Under the pieces are notes generated by a model. It worked only from the letters and a program-made list of their open reading frames with translations. It was not told the origin of the DNA and made no database searches. From assembly GCA_963721075.1 (NCBI GenBank), contig CAVRHV010000015.1:1-64000 (forward strand): a stretch of 64,000 bases of DNA. The letters run 5' to 3'. Below are positions 34,198-43,852 of this stretch, in pieces. The stretch comes from DATFVA01 sp963721075 (GTDB taxonomy: Bacteria; Bacteroidota; Ignavibacteria; Ignavibacteriales; Ignavibacteriaceae). The stretch's first letter is position 1; the number at the start of each line of letters is the position of its first letter. A program made the position numbers and the translations under genes.

Positions 34198-34659
34198 ATG
34201 TGGAAAGAATTCAGAGAATTTGCAATGCGGGGAAATGTGATCGATATGGCAGTTGGTATAATTATAGGTGCAGCTTTCGGAACAATTGTTAAATCTCTTG
34301 TTGCAGATATAATAATGCCTCCAATCGGTCTTCTTCTTGGTAACGTTGATTTCGCAAATTTGTTTGCGGTAATAAAAGAGGGTGCAGTCGCTCCCGGACC
34401 GTATGCCACGGTCGATGCTGCTACAAAAGCCGGAGCCGTAACAATTAATTATGGTATTTTTATTAATACAGTTATCAGTTTCCTGATTGTAGCCTTTGCT
34501 ATTTTTATGGTTGTAAAATCTATGAACAAGCTGAAGAAAAAACAGGAAGAGATACCACCGGAGGCTCCTACCACTAAGAACTGTCCTTATTGTTTTGAGA
34601 AGATATCTCTCAGTGCTACAAGATGTTCACATTGTACCTCTGAACTGCCTGCTGCGTAA
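34198..34659 (+). CDS. mscL: Large-conductance mechanosensitive channel with C-terminal zinc ribbon
   Basis: Pentameric emergency-release valve in the inner membrane. 153 aa. The MscL part starts WKEFREFAMRGNVIDMAVGII, with the glycine/alanine-rich pore helix and VKSLVADIIMPPIGLLLGNVDF; the second helix lies near residues 87-107. A K/E-rich linker then leads to CPYC (about 130-133) and CSHC (about 145-148), a four-cysteine zinc ribbon that E. coli MscL lacks. GAGGAAAAA lies upstream of the ATG. The extra domain could bind metal, or place a redox or zinc sensor at the cytoplasmic gate. Confidence 0.93.
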   Translation: MWKEFREFAMRGNVIDMAVGIIIGAAFGTIVKSLVADIIMPPIGLLLGNVDFANLFAVIKEGAVAPGPYATVDAATKAGAVTINYGIFINTVISFLIVAFAIFMVVKSMNKLKKKQEEIPPEAPTTKNCPYCFEKISLSATRCSHCTSELPAA

Positions 34660-34674
34660 AATATGTTACTCTTG

Positions 34675-34700
34675 AAAGGCGGCGTTACTTCGCCGCCTTT
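34675..34700. terminator. Bidirectional terminator between mscL and the pseudouridine synthase gene
   Basis: AAAGGCGGCG and CGCCGCCTTT form a 10-bp perfect GC-rich stem with a 6-nt loop, flanked by short A and T runs on both sides. It overlaps the stop codon of the minus-strand pseudouridine synthase gene, and lies 16 nt past the mscL stop, so it can end both. Confidence 0.85.
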
Positions 34701-35281
34701 GTCAGCTGCTTAAGGTAATTTATTTCTGCTTCATCAGGAGTAAGTACTTCTCCCGGGATCATCTTTCCCAGCCGGATATTCTCTATCCCTGTTCTTATAA
34801 GCCTTAGAGTCGGATGACCAATCGATGCCGTCATTCTTCTTACCTGGCGGTTCTTTCCCTCTGTAAGTATTATTCTGATCCACGTCTCAGGGATATTTTT
34901 TCGGAATCTGATCGGAGGATCTCGGGGCGGAACTGCAGGATCCGGAATTATCTCCGCCTGTGCCGGAAGTGTTTTCCTGCCTTTTATAAGCACCCCCCTT
35001 TCTAATTTCTGAAGGCCTTCTGTATCTGGTTTTCCTTCAACCTGAACCCAGTATTCTCTTTTGTGCCTGTTTAAGGGATTAAGCAGGGCATCGGTTAAAG
35101 CCTTATCATTTGTTAAAAGAAGCAGCCCCTCACTGTCGGCATCAAGTCTTCCGACCGGGTATACATCCTCAGGAAAGCTGAATAGTTCTTTTAAGGTGGG
35201 CCGTCCTTCTGCATCGGTAAATTGGGAAAGCATACCGTAAGGTTTATAAACTTTATAGTATTTGTATTTACCGTGGGACAT
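34685..35281 (-). CDS. 23S rRNA pseudouridine synthase, RsuA/RluE family
   Basis: 198 aa. The catalytic aspartate lies in VGRLDADSEGLLLLTND (about residue 47), and the C-terminal GKNRQVRRMTASIGHPTLRLIRTGI is the family's second motif. There is no N-terminal S4 domain, which fits the RluE subgroup (modifies U2457 of 23S rRNA) better than RsuA or RluB. The KVYKPYGMLSQFTD opening is also RluE-like. Its start overlaps the glycosyltransferase by 14 nt. Confidence 0.88.
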   Translation of the reverse strand: MSHGKYKYYKVYKPYGMLSQFTDAEGRPTLKELFSFPEDVYPVGRLDADSEGLLLLTNDKALTDALLNPLNRHKREYWVQVEGKPDTEGLQKLERGVLIKGRKTLPAQAEIIPDPAVPPRDPPIRFRKNIPETWIRIILTEGKNRQVRRMTASIGHPTLRLIRTGIENIRLGKMIPGEVLTPDEAEINYLKQLTKAAK

Positions 35282-35906
35282 AATTGTGGGTAATACTGTC
35301 TGCTATTTCCCTGTGATAAATATACGTCGGGAAATGAACTTTCTTTACATTAAATGATTTTTCTGCACGCATCAGAAATTCTGAGTCTTCACTATAGATA
35401 TTTTCCTTAAATCCATTAAGTGCTTCAAAAACATAACGCTTTCCGAAAAAAGTTGCACCAACAGTACATTCTGAAATATGAATAAAGCAGAACTTGTTGT
35501 TTTTATCTCTTACAAATTCATCTCCGGTAATTTTAACGCCGCCATGAATAAGGTCGGTTTCATGATTTCTTTCCATAAATTCTAATCTTCTGGCCAGATG
35601 ATTTTCCTTATATTCATCGTCGCTGTCGAGAAATGTGATGTAATCTCCTCTGGAGAGTAATATCCCCCTGTTCCTGCTGAAAGCAAGTTTCATGTTTTTC
35701 TGTGTAAATACTTTAATATTATTAAAGAGCCCTGCATATTCTTCAAGAATTGCGAGGGAATCATCAGTACTTCCATCATCAATTGCAATCAGTTCCCAGT
35801 TCCGGAACGTCTGTGCAATCAGAGAATTGAGAGACCGTCTGAGGGATTGATCCCGGTTATAAACGGTCAGTATTACTGAAACCATGGGTGTTCTGATACT
35901 TTTCAT
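35268..35906 (-). CDS. Glycosyltransferase family 2
   Basis: Cytoplasmic, membrane-associated transferase of an activated sugar onto a glycan or lipid acceptor. 212 aa, a compact single GT-A domain. VSVILTVYNRDQSLRRSLNSLIAQTF opens it, AIDDGSTDDS gives the nucleotide-sugar binding Asp, and TFLDSDDEY is the metal-binding DxD. Later EDSEFLMRAE is the acceptor-side acidic motif. No membrane helix. Substrate unknown. Overlaps the pseudouridine synthase gene by 14 nt, an unusual pairing. Confidence 0.85.
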   Translation of the reverse strand: MKSIRTPMVSVILTVYNRDQSLRRSLNSLIAQTFRNWELIAIDDGSTDDSLAILEEYAGLFNNIKVFTQKNMKLAFSRNRGILLSRGDYITFLDSDDEYKENHLARRLEFMERNHETDLIHGGVKITGDEFVRDKNNKFCFIHISECTVGATFFGKRYVFEALNGFKENIYSEDSEFLMRAEKSFNVKKVHFPTYIYHREIADSITHNYVPR

Positions 35907-36098
35907 TCATAAATGTCTGGTTGTGAACTTTTATAAAACAAATCCGTCAAATATATCGTTCCCGGGACAGATATATGTAAATATAAATTAAGACTTATTA
36001 ATGTTCACGTCTCCTGTTGAGAATCTGTTTTTTGAGAGATTTAATAGTTAATTTGGAAGATAATTTTTCTTTTTCCTCAAATAATTACGGAGGATAAT

Positions 36099-36323
36099 AT
36101 GGCATTCAGAGATCAGCAGAAATACCTTGAGGCTTTAAGGAGATACGAAAGAAAATTCACGCGAGAGGAAACTGAGATGTATAAAATGTTCCAGAAAATG
36201 CATAAAGATGAGGAGGATTTTGATTCTGTTTCTCTTAAAAAACTAAAGGAACTATACGATAAATATTATGTGCCTGCAGACAGAACCAAACTTGATAATT
36301 TATTTAAAAAGAAAGAAGAATAA
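36099..36323 (+). CDS. Small charged helical protein, unknown
   Basis: 74 aa, rich in K, E and D, with no cysteines and no signal peptide or membrane helix. It is predicted to be mostly helical (LEALRRYERKFTREETEMYKMF, then KKLKELYDKYYVP). GGAGG lies 6 nt before the ATG, so expression is likely. I recognise no family. It stands alone between a divergent glycosyltransferase gene and the DUF2723 gene, with about 135 nt on the downstream side. Confidence 0.6.
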   Translation: MAFRDQQKYLEALRRYERKFTREETEMYKMFQKMHKDEEDFDSVSLKKLKELYDKYYVPADRTKLDNLFKKKEE

Positions 36324-36461
36324 TTTTTATCTCCCTTAAATTATTAAAACCACCTTTTGATCGCTCACGCGGAAAGCGGGAAAAGTGCGTCTTGCATCCA
36401 TTTTTACCATTGATAAATAAAATCATTGTAAGTAATTTTTGACTCTTTTCATATTGAGGTT

Positions 36462-39400
36462 ATGATGAATAATAAGGTTCTTCACAAAATATTTGCAGCT
36501 GTTACGTTTGTGATATCACTGCTTGTGCTATTCTCAACGGTGCAGCCGTCGGTTTCCTTCTGGGATTGTGGTGAGTTCATTGCGTCAGCCAGATATTTGC
36601 AGGTTCCGCATCCGCCTGGAGCACCTTTCTTTACGCTTCTGGGCAGAGTATTTTCCGTAATACCTTTTGTGGAGAACATTGGTTTAAGAGTTAACACCAT
36701 ATCAGTTATTACAAGTGCCCTTTCTATCTTATTCCTTTATCTGATTGCCGTTAAGCTGATAGAGAACTACAGAGGCAAAACCCCACAGAGTACGCTTGAT
36801 GCAGTTGCTACTTACCTTGCAGCCTCTATCGGTGCACTTTCATTCTCTTTCAGCGATACTTTCTGGTTCAATGGTGTTGAAGCAGAGGTTTACGCATTCA
36901 GCACTTTCCTGGTAGCATTTGTTACCTGGCTGATAATTGTCTGGTCAGAGAAGGCAGAAAACCCGGATAATGAAAAATATATTCTTATGATCGCTTACCT
37001 CATAGGTATTGCAACCGGCGTTCACCTGATGGCCGTCCTTGCCATTGTGCCGGTTGTGATGATAATACTTCTTCAGGAAGTATGTCACAGATGAGGAGGC
37101 ACTTAAGAAAACAGGATATATATTCATTGCACACGCTGCGCTGCTTGTGGTAATCTCGCTTGCTATGTGGGCAAGCACCACGTCTACTACTCCGCCAACC
37201 CCGGAAGAGTATCAGGCTTATGATACGAAGTTTAAGCTGATAGCTGTGGGTATAAGCGCGCTGATAATGGGAATATTCTACAAGAAGATTTTTACAAGGA
37301 ACTCCTTCTATATGCCGCTGATAATAGGCGGAGCAGCATTGTTTATTACCTACCCCGGAGTGGTTAAATTCCTTCCCGGAGTTATGGCGGGAATAACCGG
37401 TGATAACAGCTTCCTGGCAGTGGTTGTTCTGGTAATTATACTTGGTGCTCTCTGGTACGGAGTTATGTATGCAAGGCGCGAGAATAAGCCCACACTCCAT
37501 CTCTCGCTTTTATCATTCATCTTGGTGCTGGTCGGCTTTACAACTTTTTCTATGGTGATAATCCGCGCTAATATGAAGCCGCCGATGAATGAGAATGATC
37601 CGGATAACTTCACAGAGCTTGTAAGCTACCTGAACCGCGACCAGTACGGCGACTTCCCGACCTTCAAGAGAAGGTTTGCTACAGAACCTCATCAGATGGT
37701 GGTGTATAATAACTATTCAAGCGATCTGGACTTTTTCTGGCGCTACCAGATGAACCATATGATGACACGTTACTGGTTCTGGAACTATGCCGGACGTGAA
37801 GGATGGCAGCAGGATGATGGTCCTGATATCGCCCCCTTCAACCAGATCGGCAATTTCTTCGGCAGTATACTGGGCGGTATTCATTTTGGGGGATCCACTA
37901 AGGATTCGCTTTATGCTATCCCGCTTCTTCTTGGACTGCTGGGCATCTATTTCCATTTTAAGAAGGACTGGAAGATGGCAGCCGCCTTTATGGTGATGTT
38001 CATTCTTATGGGCTACCTTACTGCCTTCTACCAGAACCAGCAGCAGCCTCAGCCAAGAGAGAGAGACTACTTTTATGTCGGGGCTTTCTTCGTCTTTTCC
38101 ATCTGGATAGCCATAGGTGTGCGCGGACTGGTATCACTGGCAATGGAGAAGATATCCGCCGAGTCGCTCAGAACAGCAAGTGTAGTGGGTATACTGGCTT
38201 TGGGAGTGATCTTTGTGCCTTATAATATGTATAAGACAAATTACTTCACTCACGACCGATCCCATAACTGGGTTCCATGGGATTATTCATATAACCTGCT
38301 TCAGAGCTGTGCACCTAATGCTGTGCTCTTTACAAACGGTGATAACGATACCTTCCCCCTCTGGTACCTTCAGGATGTGGAGGGTGTAAGACGCGATGTT
38401 AAGATAGCCAACCTAAGTCTTCTTAACACTAACTGGTATATAGAGCAGCTTAAGAAGAATGACCCTTACGGTGTGGGTACCGTAAATATCAGGATGAGTG
38501 ATGATCAGATAAACCAGTTAAGACCTGTACAGTGGGAGACTCAGAAGGTTACTATTCCTGTGCCTAAAGCTAACACCCAGCAGGCACTGAAGGATGTCTA
38601 CCAGACATATGACATATCAGATTCATCTGTTATGAAGCAGGGTGCAATTCAGTTTACTATGAAGAATACCCTCACCTTTGGACAGGTTAAAGCTGTTAGG
38701 GTGCAGGACCTGATGGTTAAGGAAATTGTTGAAGCCAATAACTGGCAGAGACCGATCTATTTTGCCGTTACCTGTAGTGACGATAGTAAAATTGGTCTGC
38801 AGGACTATCTTAAGATGGAAGGTATGGCTCTGCGGCTGGTGCCTGAAAAAAGGAAACCGGGTGTAGAGTTTGTAAATGCTGAAATAATGGAAAAAGAACT
38901 AAAGGAAAATCCGGGATACAGCAAAACCTATAAACCGGGCTTTAAATTCCGTGGTCTTAATAATCCTCATATTTTCTTTGATGATAATCATGTCAGGATG
39001 ACTCAGAACTACCGTAATGCATTTATGAGACTTGCAATTTATGATATAAATACAAACCAGGATCAGAAAGCTGTTGCTGCGCTTGATGAGATGGAAAAGA
39101 AGATCCCGAGAGAGAATATCCCGATGGATTACGAAATACTCTTTGAGGTAGGAAATATGTACTGGAATGCCGGCGCTATGAAACAGTACAAAGAGATAGC
39201 AGCGGATGTAGAAACAGAGGCATTAAAGAGACTTGAGCAGAATCCTAATGATGTTCAGTCTTATTACAACCCCTACAGGATATTAATAGAAACTTATGAA
39301 AATCTTAAGGATTACACTAAGTTGCTGGGAATCTGGCAGAGACTCGGTGCAATGTATCCTAATGATCCTAATGTTAAAGCGAATATAGCTAAATATACTA

Positions 39401-39462
39401 ATCTGGCTAAGCAGGATCGTGTTGATGTGGATACGGTTCCCAGGCCCGATACAGGCAAATAA
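36462..39462 (+). CDS. DUF2723 / TMEM260-like membrane protein (frameshifted)
   Basis: Large membrane protein with a GT-C-like fold. The N-terminal part begins with PSVSFWDCGEFIASARYLQVPHPPGAP (about residues 28-54), the DUF2723 hallmark with the acidic catalytic-type DCGE. It then has several helices, and a large soluble C-terminal half with TPR-like helices at the end. Eukaryotic relatives (TMEM260) are protein O-mannosyltransferases. The frame breaks at about 37065-37074 (ATAATACTTCTTC); deleting one base restores ILFRKYVTDEEALKK and yields 999 aa, the usual size. Followed by a terminator and the GT9 gene. Confidence 0.88.
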
Positions 39463-39481
39463 AATATTCTGATAATTCCTT

Positions 39482-39506
39482 AATAAGCGGCCTTGTGCCG
39501 CTTATT
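39482..39506 (+). terminator. Terminator after the DUF2723 gene
   Basis: AATAAGCGG and CCGCTTATT form a 9-bp stem with a 7-nt loop, and the right arm runs directly into TTTT. A standard intrinsic terminator, 19 nt past the stop codon. Confidence 0.85.
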
Positions 39507-39537
39507 TTTTATTGATTAAATCACGTAGAACCTTTTA

Positions 39538-40600
39538 ATGAAGATACTTATTCTTGCATTATCCGGTATCGGCGATGCATTGATGTTTACCCCCGCTCTG
39601 AGATTACTGCGTAGTGAACTTCCCGATGCCCGCATTGAGGCACTTGTAATGTATAAAGGTGTAAAGGATATGTACGACCGGAATCCCGCCCTGGATGAAG
39701 TCTATTACTTTGACTTCCTTAAAGAGGGTCCCGTACGTTCATTAAAGTTTCTTTTGGGGCTCAGAAAAAAATATGATGTATCAATAAATGTCTATCCCTC
39801 TAACCGAAAAGAATATAATATTATCAATTTTCTTGTCGGTGCCGGGAAAAGAGCCGGTGTAAAATATCTTCGTAAAGATCTGCAGAACCTCGGCGACCTC
39901 AACAATGTAAGGGTAACCGAAAACGATCAGACACATAATGTGCAGACCAACATAAAGCTGGTTGAAAAACTTCTCGGTAAAAATTTTAGTGAAGAGCCTC
40001 CGCTTCTGTTTCCTCTTAAAATGGAAGATGAAAACTTTGCGCTGAATTTTTTCTCAAGCTAATAACCTGAAAGACACCGATCTTTTAGTCGGCTTTCATC
40101 CGGGCTCAGCTACATTAAAAAATCATATTAAAAGAAGATGGGAGCCTGAAAAATTTGAGGGATTGGGAAGAAGATTGATCGATGATAAAGGCGCAAAGAT
40201 ACTGATCTTTGGCGGACCCGAAGAAAATGATCTTAAGAACACCATTAAAAATGATATAAATTCTGAAAATGTGTGGATTATTGAATCCGGAAACCTGGCT
40301 GAAAGTGCTGCTCTTATGGCAAGGTGTAATGTTTTTGTATCAAATGATTCAAGCCTGATGCATGTTGCTTCTGCGTTAAGCTTAAAGGTAGTGGCTATCC
40401 TTGGTCCTACTAACCCCCATTATATTCATCCATGGAAAACTGAACACAATGTAGTAAGATTAAATCTCGACTGTTCTCCCTGCTTCATTTATTCACCCCG
40501 TCCGCTGATCTGTTTCAGAGATGATGTTCAGTTCAAATGCATTAAAGAATTAACCGTCGATATGGTTTACCAAGCGGTTAACCATCTCCTTAGTTCTTGA
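39538..40600 (+). CDS. Glycosyltransferase family 9, heptosyltransferase-like (frameshifted)
   Basis: Transferase of heptose or a related sugar, typically onto LPS core. The first part starts MKILILALSGIGDALMFTPALRLLR and ends at a stop in SS. The rest has GFHPGSA, SNDSSLMHVASALSLKVVAILGPTNPHY and CIKELTVDMV, the GT-B donor-binding half. A run of six T at 40049-40054 is one base too long; with five T the reading continues NFSQANNLKDTD and the protein is 353 aa, family length. Its 3' end overlaps the convergent LOG-family gene by 11 nt. Confidence 0.87.
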
Positions 40601-41120
40601 GTTTATCGGCAAGATAATCTGCTATCTCATCAACATGCGTGAAATTCCTGACAAGGCCCGTTACTCTTTTTTCCAGTGTTAACTGCTGGTCGATTATTTC
40701 AGCAATTTCCTTCCACATTACAGAATGTGATACTATAGGTTTTATTGAAAGCATTTTCTTATTAATCAGTTCCCAGACAAGTGCAAGTTCAAGTAAGGTA
40801 CCTGTTCCTCCCTGCAGCACTACATACGCATCTCCGGCATCAATTAACTTTTGAAGCCGTTCATTCAGATCCCCGCATTTAATCTCCTTTGTAAGATATT
40901 TACTGGGAATAGAACTCCATCCTTCAACTGTAATCCCCAATACTTCCGCCCCGGCTTCAGCTGCACCTCTGCTTGCCGCATTCATAATCCCCTGGTAACC
41001 GCCTGTACAAATATTAAATCCTTTCTGCGCCAGTAATTTCCCGAGGTTGTAGGCAGTTATGTATTCTTCCTCTCCTTCAACAGGCCTTGAACTTCCGAAA
41101 ATTGTAATCACCTTCTTCAT
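40590..41120 (-). CDS. LOG-family protein (TIGR00725/TIGR00730 type)
   Basis: Rossmann-fold protein of the lysine-decarboxylase-like LOG family, whose studied members are cytokinin riboside 5'-monophosphate phosphoribohydrolases or nucleotide-binding proteins. 176 aa from the ATG at 41120. ITIFGSS at the start, GGYQGIMNAASRGAAEAG (about 40-57) and QGGTGTLLEL (about 96-105) match PGGxGTxxE, except that the first proline is a glutamine. That change and the compact length leave the substrate uncertain. The start at 41120 is chosen over 41168, which lacks family support. Confidence 0.83.
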   Translation of the reverse strand: MKKVITIFGSSRPVEGEEEYITAYNLGKLLAQKGFNICTGGYQGIMNAASRGAAEAGAEVLGITVEGWSSIPSKYLTKEIKCGDLNERLQKLIDAGDAYVVLQGGTGTLLELALVWELINKKMLSIKPIVSHSVMWKEIAEIIDQQLTLEKRVTGLVRNFTHVDEIADYLADKLKN

Positions 41121-41528
41121 TATAAACCTAATTTCAATAAATAAACCGCTAATATATGCATTGTTCACATATCAATGCGGATATGCGGAAATAATGGATA
41201 AAATAGCAGAATAAAGTGGTATTTCAAGCGCAGTTGAAGCGCAGTTGAAGCGCAGTTGGAGCGCAGTTGGAGCGCAGTTGAAGCGGAGTTGGAACCTGTT
41301 TGGAAGGCCAGTAGAACTATTGGCTGACCCTGAATTGTTGAACCTCCGGGGAATATTAATCTATATAAGATATTACCTGTTAGCGACTTTGTTACAGCAG
41401 GAGACTTAAACGGGAAGGTGATTTAACTATACAAAAAAAATACATACCCGGATGTCCCGGAGCGGGACTGATTTTGGTTTATGGACACCGGCTTGAGACT
41501 AATTGCAGCTGGAAGCAGCTGACTGAAG
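41121..41528. other. Gene-free stretch with an 11-bp tandem repeat
   Basis: About 410 nt between the LOG-family gene start and the YceI stop. It holds the tandem repeat at 41227-41292 and a 6-bp hairpin (GTCCCG, loop GAG, CGGGAC; 41454-41468). On the minus strand that hairpin lies about 60 nt past the yceI stop, and a run of T lies 15 nt beyond it, so it is at best a weak terminator. I see no coding frame, tRNA or recognisable element in the rest. Confidence 0.6.
41227..41292. repeat. 11-bp tandem repeat, six units
   Basis: Consensus AGCGCAGTTGR, period 11, six near-perfect copies: two end in A, two in G, then A, and the sixth has AGCGGAGTTGG. A degenerate seventh (AACCTGTTTGG) follows to 41303. 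The period is not a multiple of three, so it is non-coding, and is close to one helical turn. It may be a slippage product or a phased protein-binding array. Confidence 0.85.
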
Positions 41529-42167
41529 TTATAAAGAAACTTTATTGGAACCGACAAGATTTACGGTTATATCAATTTTTTCAGCCACCCTTTTACCGAG
41601 AAGCAGATGCCTGATATTATAATCAGATAATAATATATGGAACTTCGCCTGAACTCCCAGTAAATCTCCGGGCATTCTCTGCTGAGTAACAGGACTTTCC
41701 TCAAGATAGGTTATAGTGGCTTTGGCCGTATCCTCTTTGGTAGCTCCATGAAGGAAAAAGTCACCGATAACATCGGCTTCGATCTTTCCGTCTGATATCT
41801 GTTTAATATTTACGGCTTTTTTAACCTTAAATGAAATCTCGGGATACTTCTCCGCATTCAGCCACGAATCACTTCGCAGATCTTTTACCATTTTATCGAT
41901 CCCGGTGTTCAATGACAAAACAGGGAATGATATTTCACCGTGAACAGTACTGAAGTCATTAACATCGAAGGTAACCGAACCTCCTATCTCTTTGGTTAAA
42001 CCCTGTACATCTTCAAGAGTTGTAGTGCTGTAAAAAGAAGCCTGGTTTGTTCCGCCGGGTTTGAAGTTGAAAGTCTGTTCTCCTTTTGCCTGTACGTTAA
42101 ATCCCTGTGCCGGGATCAGTGTTGTAAAAAGGAGCATAATTGAGATAATAAACGATACTAATTTCAT
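41529..42167 (-). CDS. YceI-family periplasmic lipid-binding protein
   Basis: 212 aa. A signal peptide (MKLVSFIISIMLLFTTLIPAQG) precedes the lipocalin-like YceI barrel, which binds isoprenoid chains in related proteins. Features: VTFDVNDFSTVHGEISFPVLSLNTG, LRSDSWLNAEKYPEISFKVKKA and DFFLHGATKEDTAKATI, where the typical LTxHGVTR-type motif appears. The start at 42167 is preferred since the 15 extra residues upstream would add no signal peptide. It overlaps the small membrane protein by 4 nt (ATGA), so translation is coupled. Confidence 0.88.
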   Translation of the reverse strand: MKLVSFIISIMLLFTTLIPAQGFNVQAKGEQTFNFKPGGTNQASFYSTTTLEDVQGLTKEIGGSVTFDVNDFSTVHGEISFPVLSLNTGIDKMVKDLRSDSWLNAEKYPEISFKVKKAVNIKQISDGKIEADVIGDFFLHGATKEDTAKATITYLEESPVTQQRMPGDLLGVQAKFHILLSDYNIRHLLLGKRVAEKIDITVNLVGSNKVSL

Positions 42168-42430
42168 TGATTCACTTTCTTTTTTCTGAATACAAAAAAC
42201 AATACCCCGCATACAAGTACAACTGTTCCGGTTACATACAGAGTATAGTCAAGACCCCATATAAACTTATCCTGCCATTCTTTGTATGTGGTTCCAAAGA
42301 GCTCATCTTTCTTTTCTATCAACACCTGCGTTTTTGTAAAAAGTTCTCCGCCGAAAGAGAGCCATACTACGAATGCGGCCGCAATAATCAGGAGTCCGGC
42401 CAGCAGTGTAATTTTTTGCTTCCTGTTCAT
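42164..42430 (-). CDS. Small two-helix membrane protein, unknown
   Basis: 88 aa. Membrane helices lie at about residues 7-26 (ITLLAGLLIIAAAFVVWLSF) and 61-82 (YTLYVTGTVVLVCGVLFFVF), with a charged loop between and a basic C-terminus (RKKKVNQ). No recognised family. It precedes and overlaps the YceI gene, an association suggesting a joint role in the envelope. Confidence 0.65.
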   Translation of the reverse strand: MNRKQKITLLAGLLIIAAAFVVWLSFGGELFTKTQVLIEKKDELFGTTYKEWQDKFIWGLDYTLYVTGTVVLVCGVLFFVFRKKKVNQ

Positions 42431-42570
42431 AATTCAATTTTTCTGATTATGAATTAAATCCTGTCTCTTTAACCTTAAAGTGTTTGAAAATACAAATTAG
42501 TGACACTGAAAATAGTGCATAAAGTTTAACATAAGTGTAAATTTAATGTCACGAAACGGAAATTTACAAA

Positions 42571-43779
42571 ATGAAATCTGACACAAAAAGCAGCGTGATC
42601 ATAATTGGGGGAGGAATAGTTGGTCTTGCTTCCGCTATGCTTCTTAAACAGAATTCCGATTACTCTGTCACTGTAATTGAAGCTGAGCACGAACCCGCAT
42701 CGCATCAGACGGGTAATAACAGCGGCGTAATTCACAGCGGCCTTTATTACAAACCCGGCTCCCTGAAAGCTAAGAATTGTGTAGAGGGAAGGGAAAGAAT
42801 GTACCGTTTCTGCGAAGAGAATGATATCAAACACGAGCGATGCGGTAAACTTGTTGTTGCAGCTGATGAAACGGAAATATCCCCTCTCCAAATGCTCGAG
42901 GAAAGGGGAAGAGCGAATGGTTTGAAGGGAATAAAAAGACTCCGCGGGGATGAAATTAAAGAATATGAACCTCATGCTGCGGGAATAGCCGGATTGCTGG
43001 TTCCCGAGACCGGGATTGTCGACTATAAGCAGGTTACTGACACGTATCTGCAAAAATTTATTGAAAATGGCGGAGAGTTTTTAAACGACTGCAGATTTAT
43101 AAATTTGCAGAAAGAAAATAATAACCTGATAATTGAAACAACACAAGGAGAACTGCATTGCAAACTCCTCGTAAACTGCGGGGGATTATACTCAGACAGA
43201 ATAGCTAAGATCTGCGGGGTTGATCCCGGACTGCAGATAGTCCCATTCCGCGGAGAATATTATAAAATTAAAAAAGAAAAGGAATTCCTCGTTAAGAATC
43301 TGATCTATCCTGTTCCTGATCCTAAATTTCCTTTTCTCGGGGTACACTTCACAAGGATGATAAAAGGAGGGGTTGAGGCCGGTCCTAACGCCGTTCTCGC
43401 TCTTAAACGTGAAGGCTACTCAAGAACTGATTTCTCTTTCGGCGATGTTCTGCAGATGGCATCTTTCCCGGGATTCTGGAAAATGGCTTCGAAGCACTAT
43501 AAAATGGGATTCAAAGAATATTACCGTTCGTTGGTGAAGTCATCATTTGTGCATTCGCTTCAAAAATTAATTCCTGAAATAACGGGAGACGACATTGAAC
43601 CGGGAGGAGCGGGCGTACGTGCCCAGGCACTGGAAAGAGACGGCAGTTTAACCGACGACTTCAGGATTGTTGAGACAGAAGATATGGTACACGTTCTTAA
43701 TGCTCCTTCCCCTGCTGCAACTGCTTCTTTAAGCATCGGGGATAAAATAGCACTGCTGATTAAAAATAAGCTTCAGTAA
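42571..43779 (+). CDS. lhgO: L-2-hydroxyglutarate oxidase (FAD-dependent)
   Basis: Oxidises L-2-hydroxyglutarate to 2-oxoglutarate, a repair of side products of central metabolism. 402 aa. The FAD-binding GGGIVGLASA motif is near residues 13-22, followed by the ATP-grasp-like DAO fold. Diagnostic family stretches are NNSGVIHSGLYYKPGSLKAKNCVEG (about 50-74) and VPFRGEYYKI, and the C-terminal PGGAGVRAQALERDG. The last is the substrate site of LhgO/YgaF. Single gene. Confidence 0.92.
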   Translation: MKSDTKSSVIIIGGGIVGLASAMLLKQNSDYSVTVIEAEHEPASHQTGNNSGVIHSGLYYKPGSLKAKNCVEGRERMYRFCEENDIKHERCGKLVVAADETEISPLQMLEERGRANGLKGIKRLRGDEIKEYEPHAAGIAGLLVPETGIVDYKQVTDTYLQKFIENGGEFLNDCRFINLQKENNNLIIETTQGELHCKLLVNCGGLYSDRIAKICGVDPGLQIVPFRGEYYKIKKEKEFLVKNLIYPVPDPKFPFLGVHFTRMIKGGVEAGPNAVLALKREGYSRTDFSFGDVLQMASFPGFWKMASKHYKMGFKEYYRSLVKSSFVHSLQKLIPEITGDDIEPGGAGVRAQALERDGSLTDDFRIVETEDMVHVLNAPSPAATASLSIGDKIALLIKNKLQ

Positions 43780-43852
43780 TTCCTGTTTATACTATCACAC
43801 TGAATTTCCCTCTTCCCTTCTATCTTTAAAATAAAAGTGAAAGGATTATGCG

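Noticed and set aside
41227..41303. CRISPR array
   Set aside because: Units are 11 bp and directly adjacent, without spacers.
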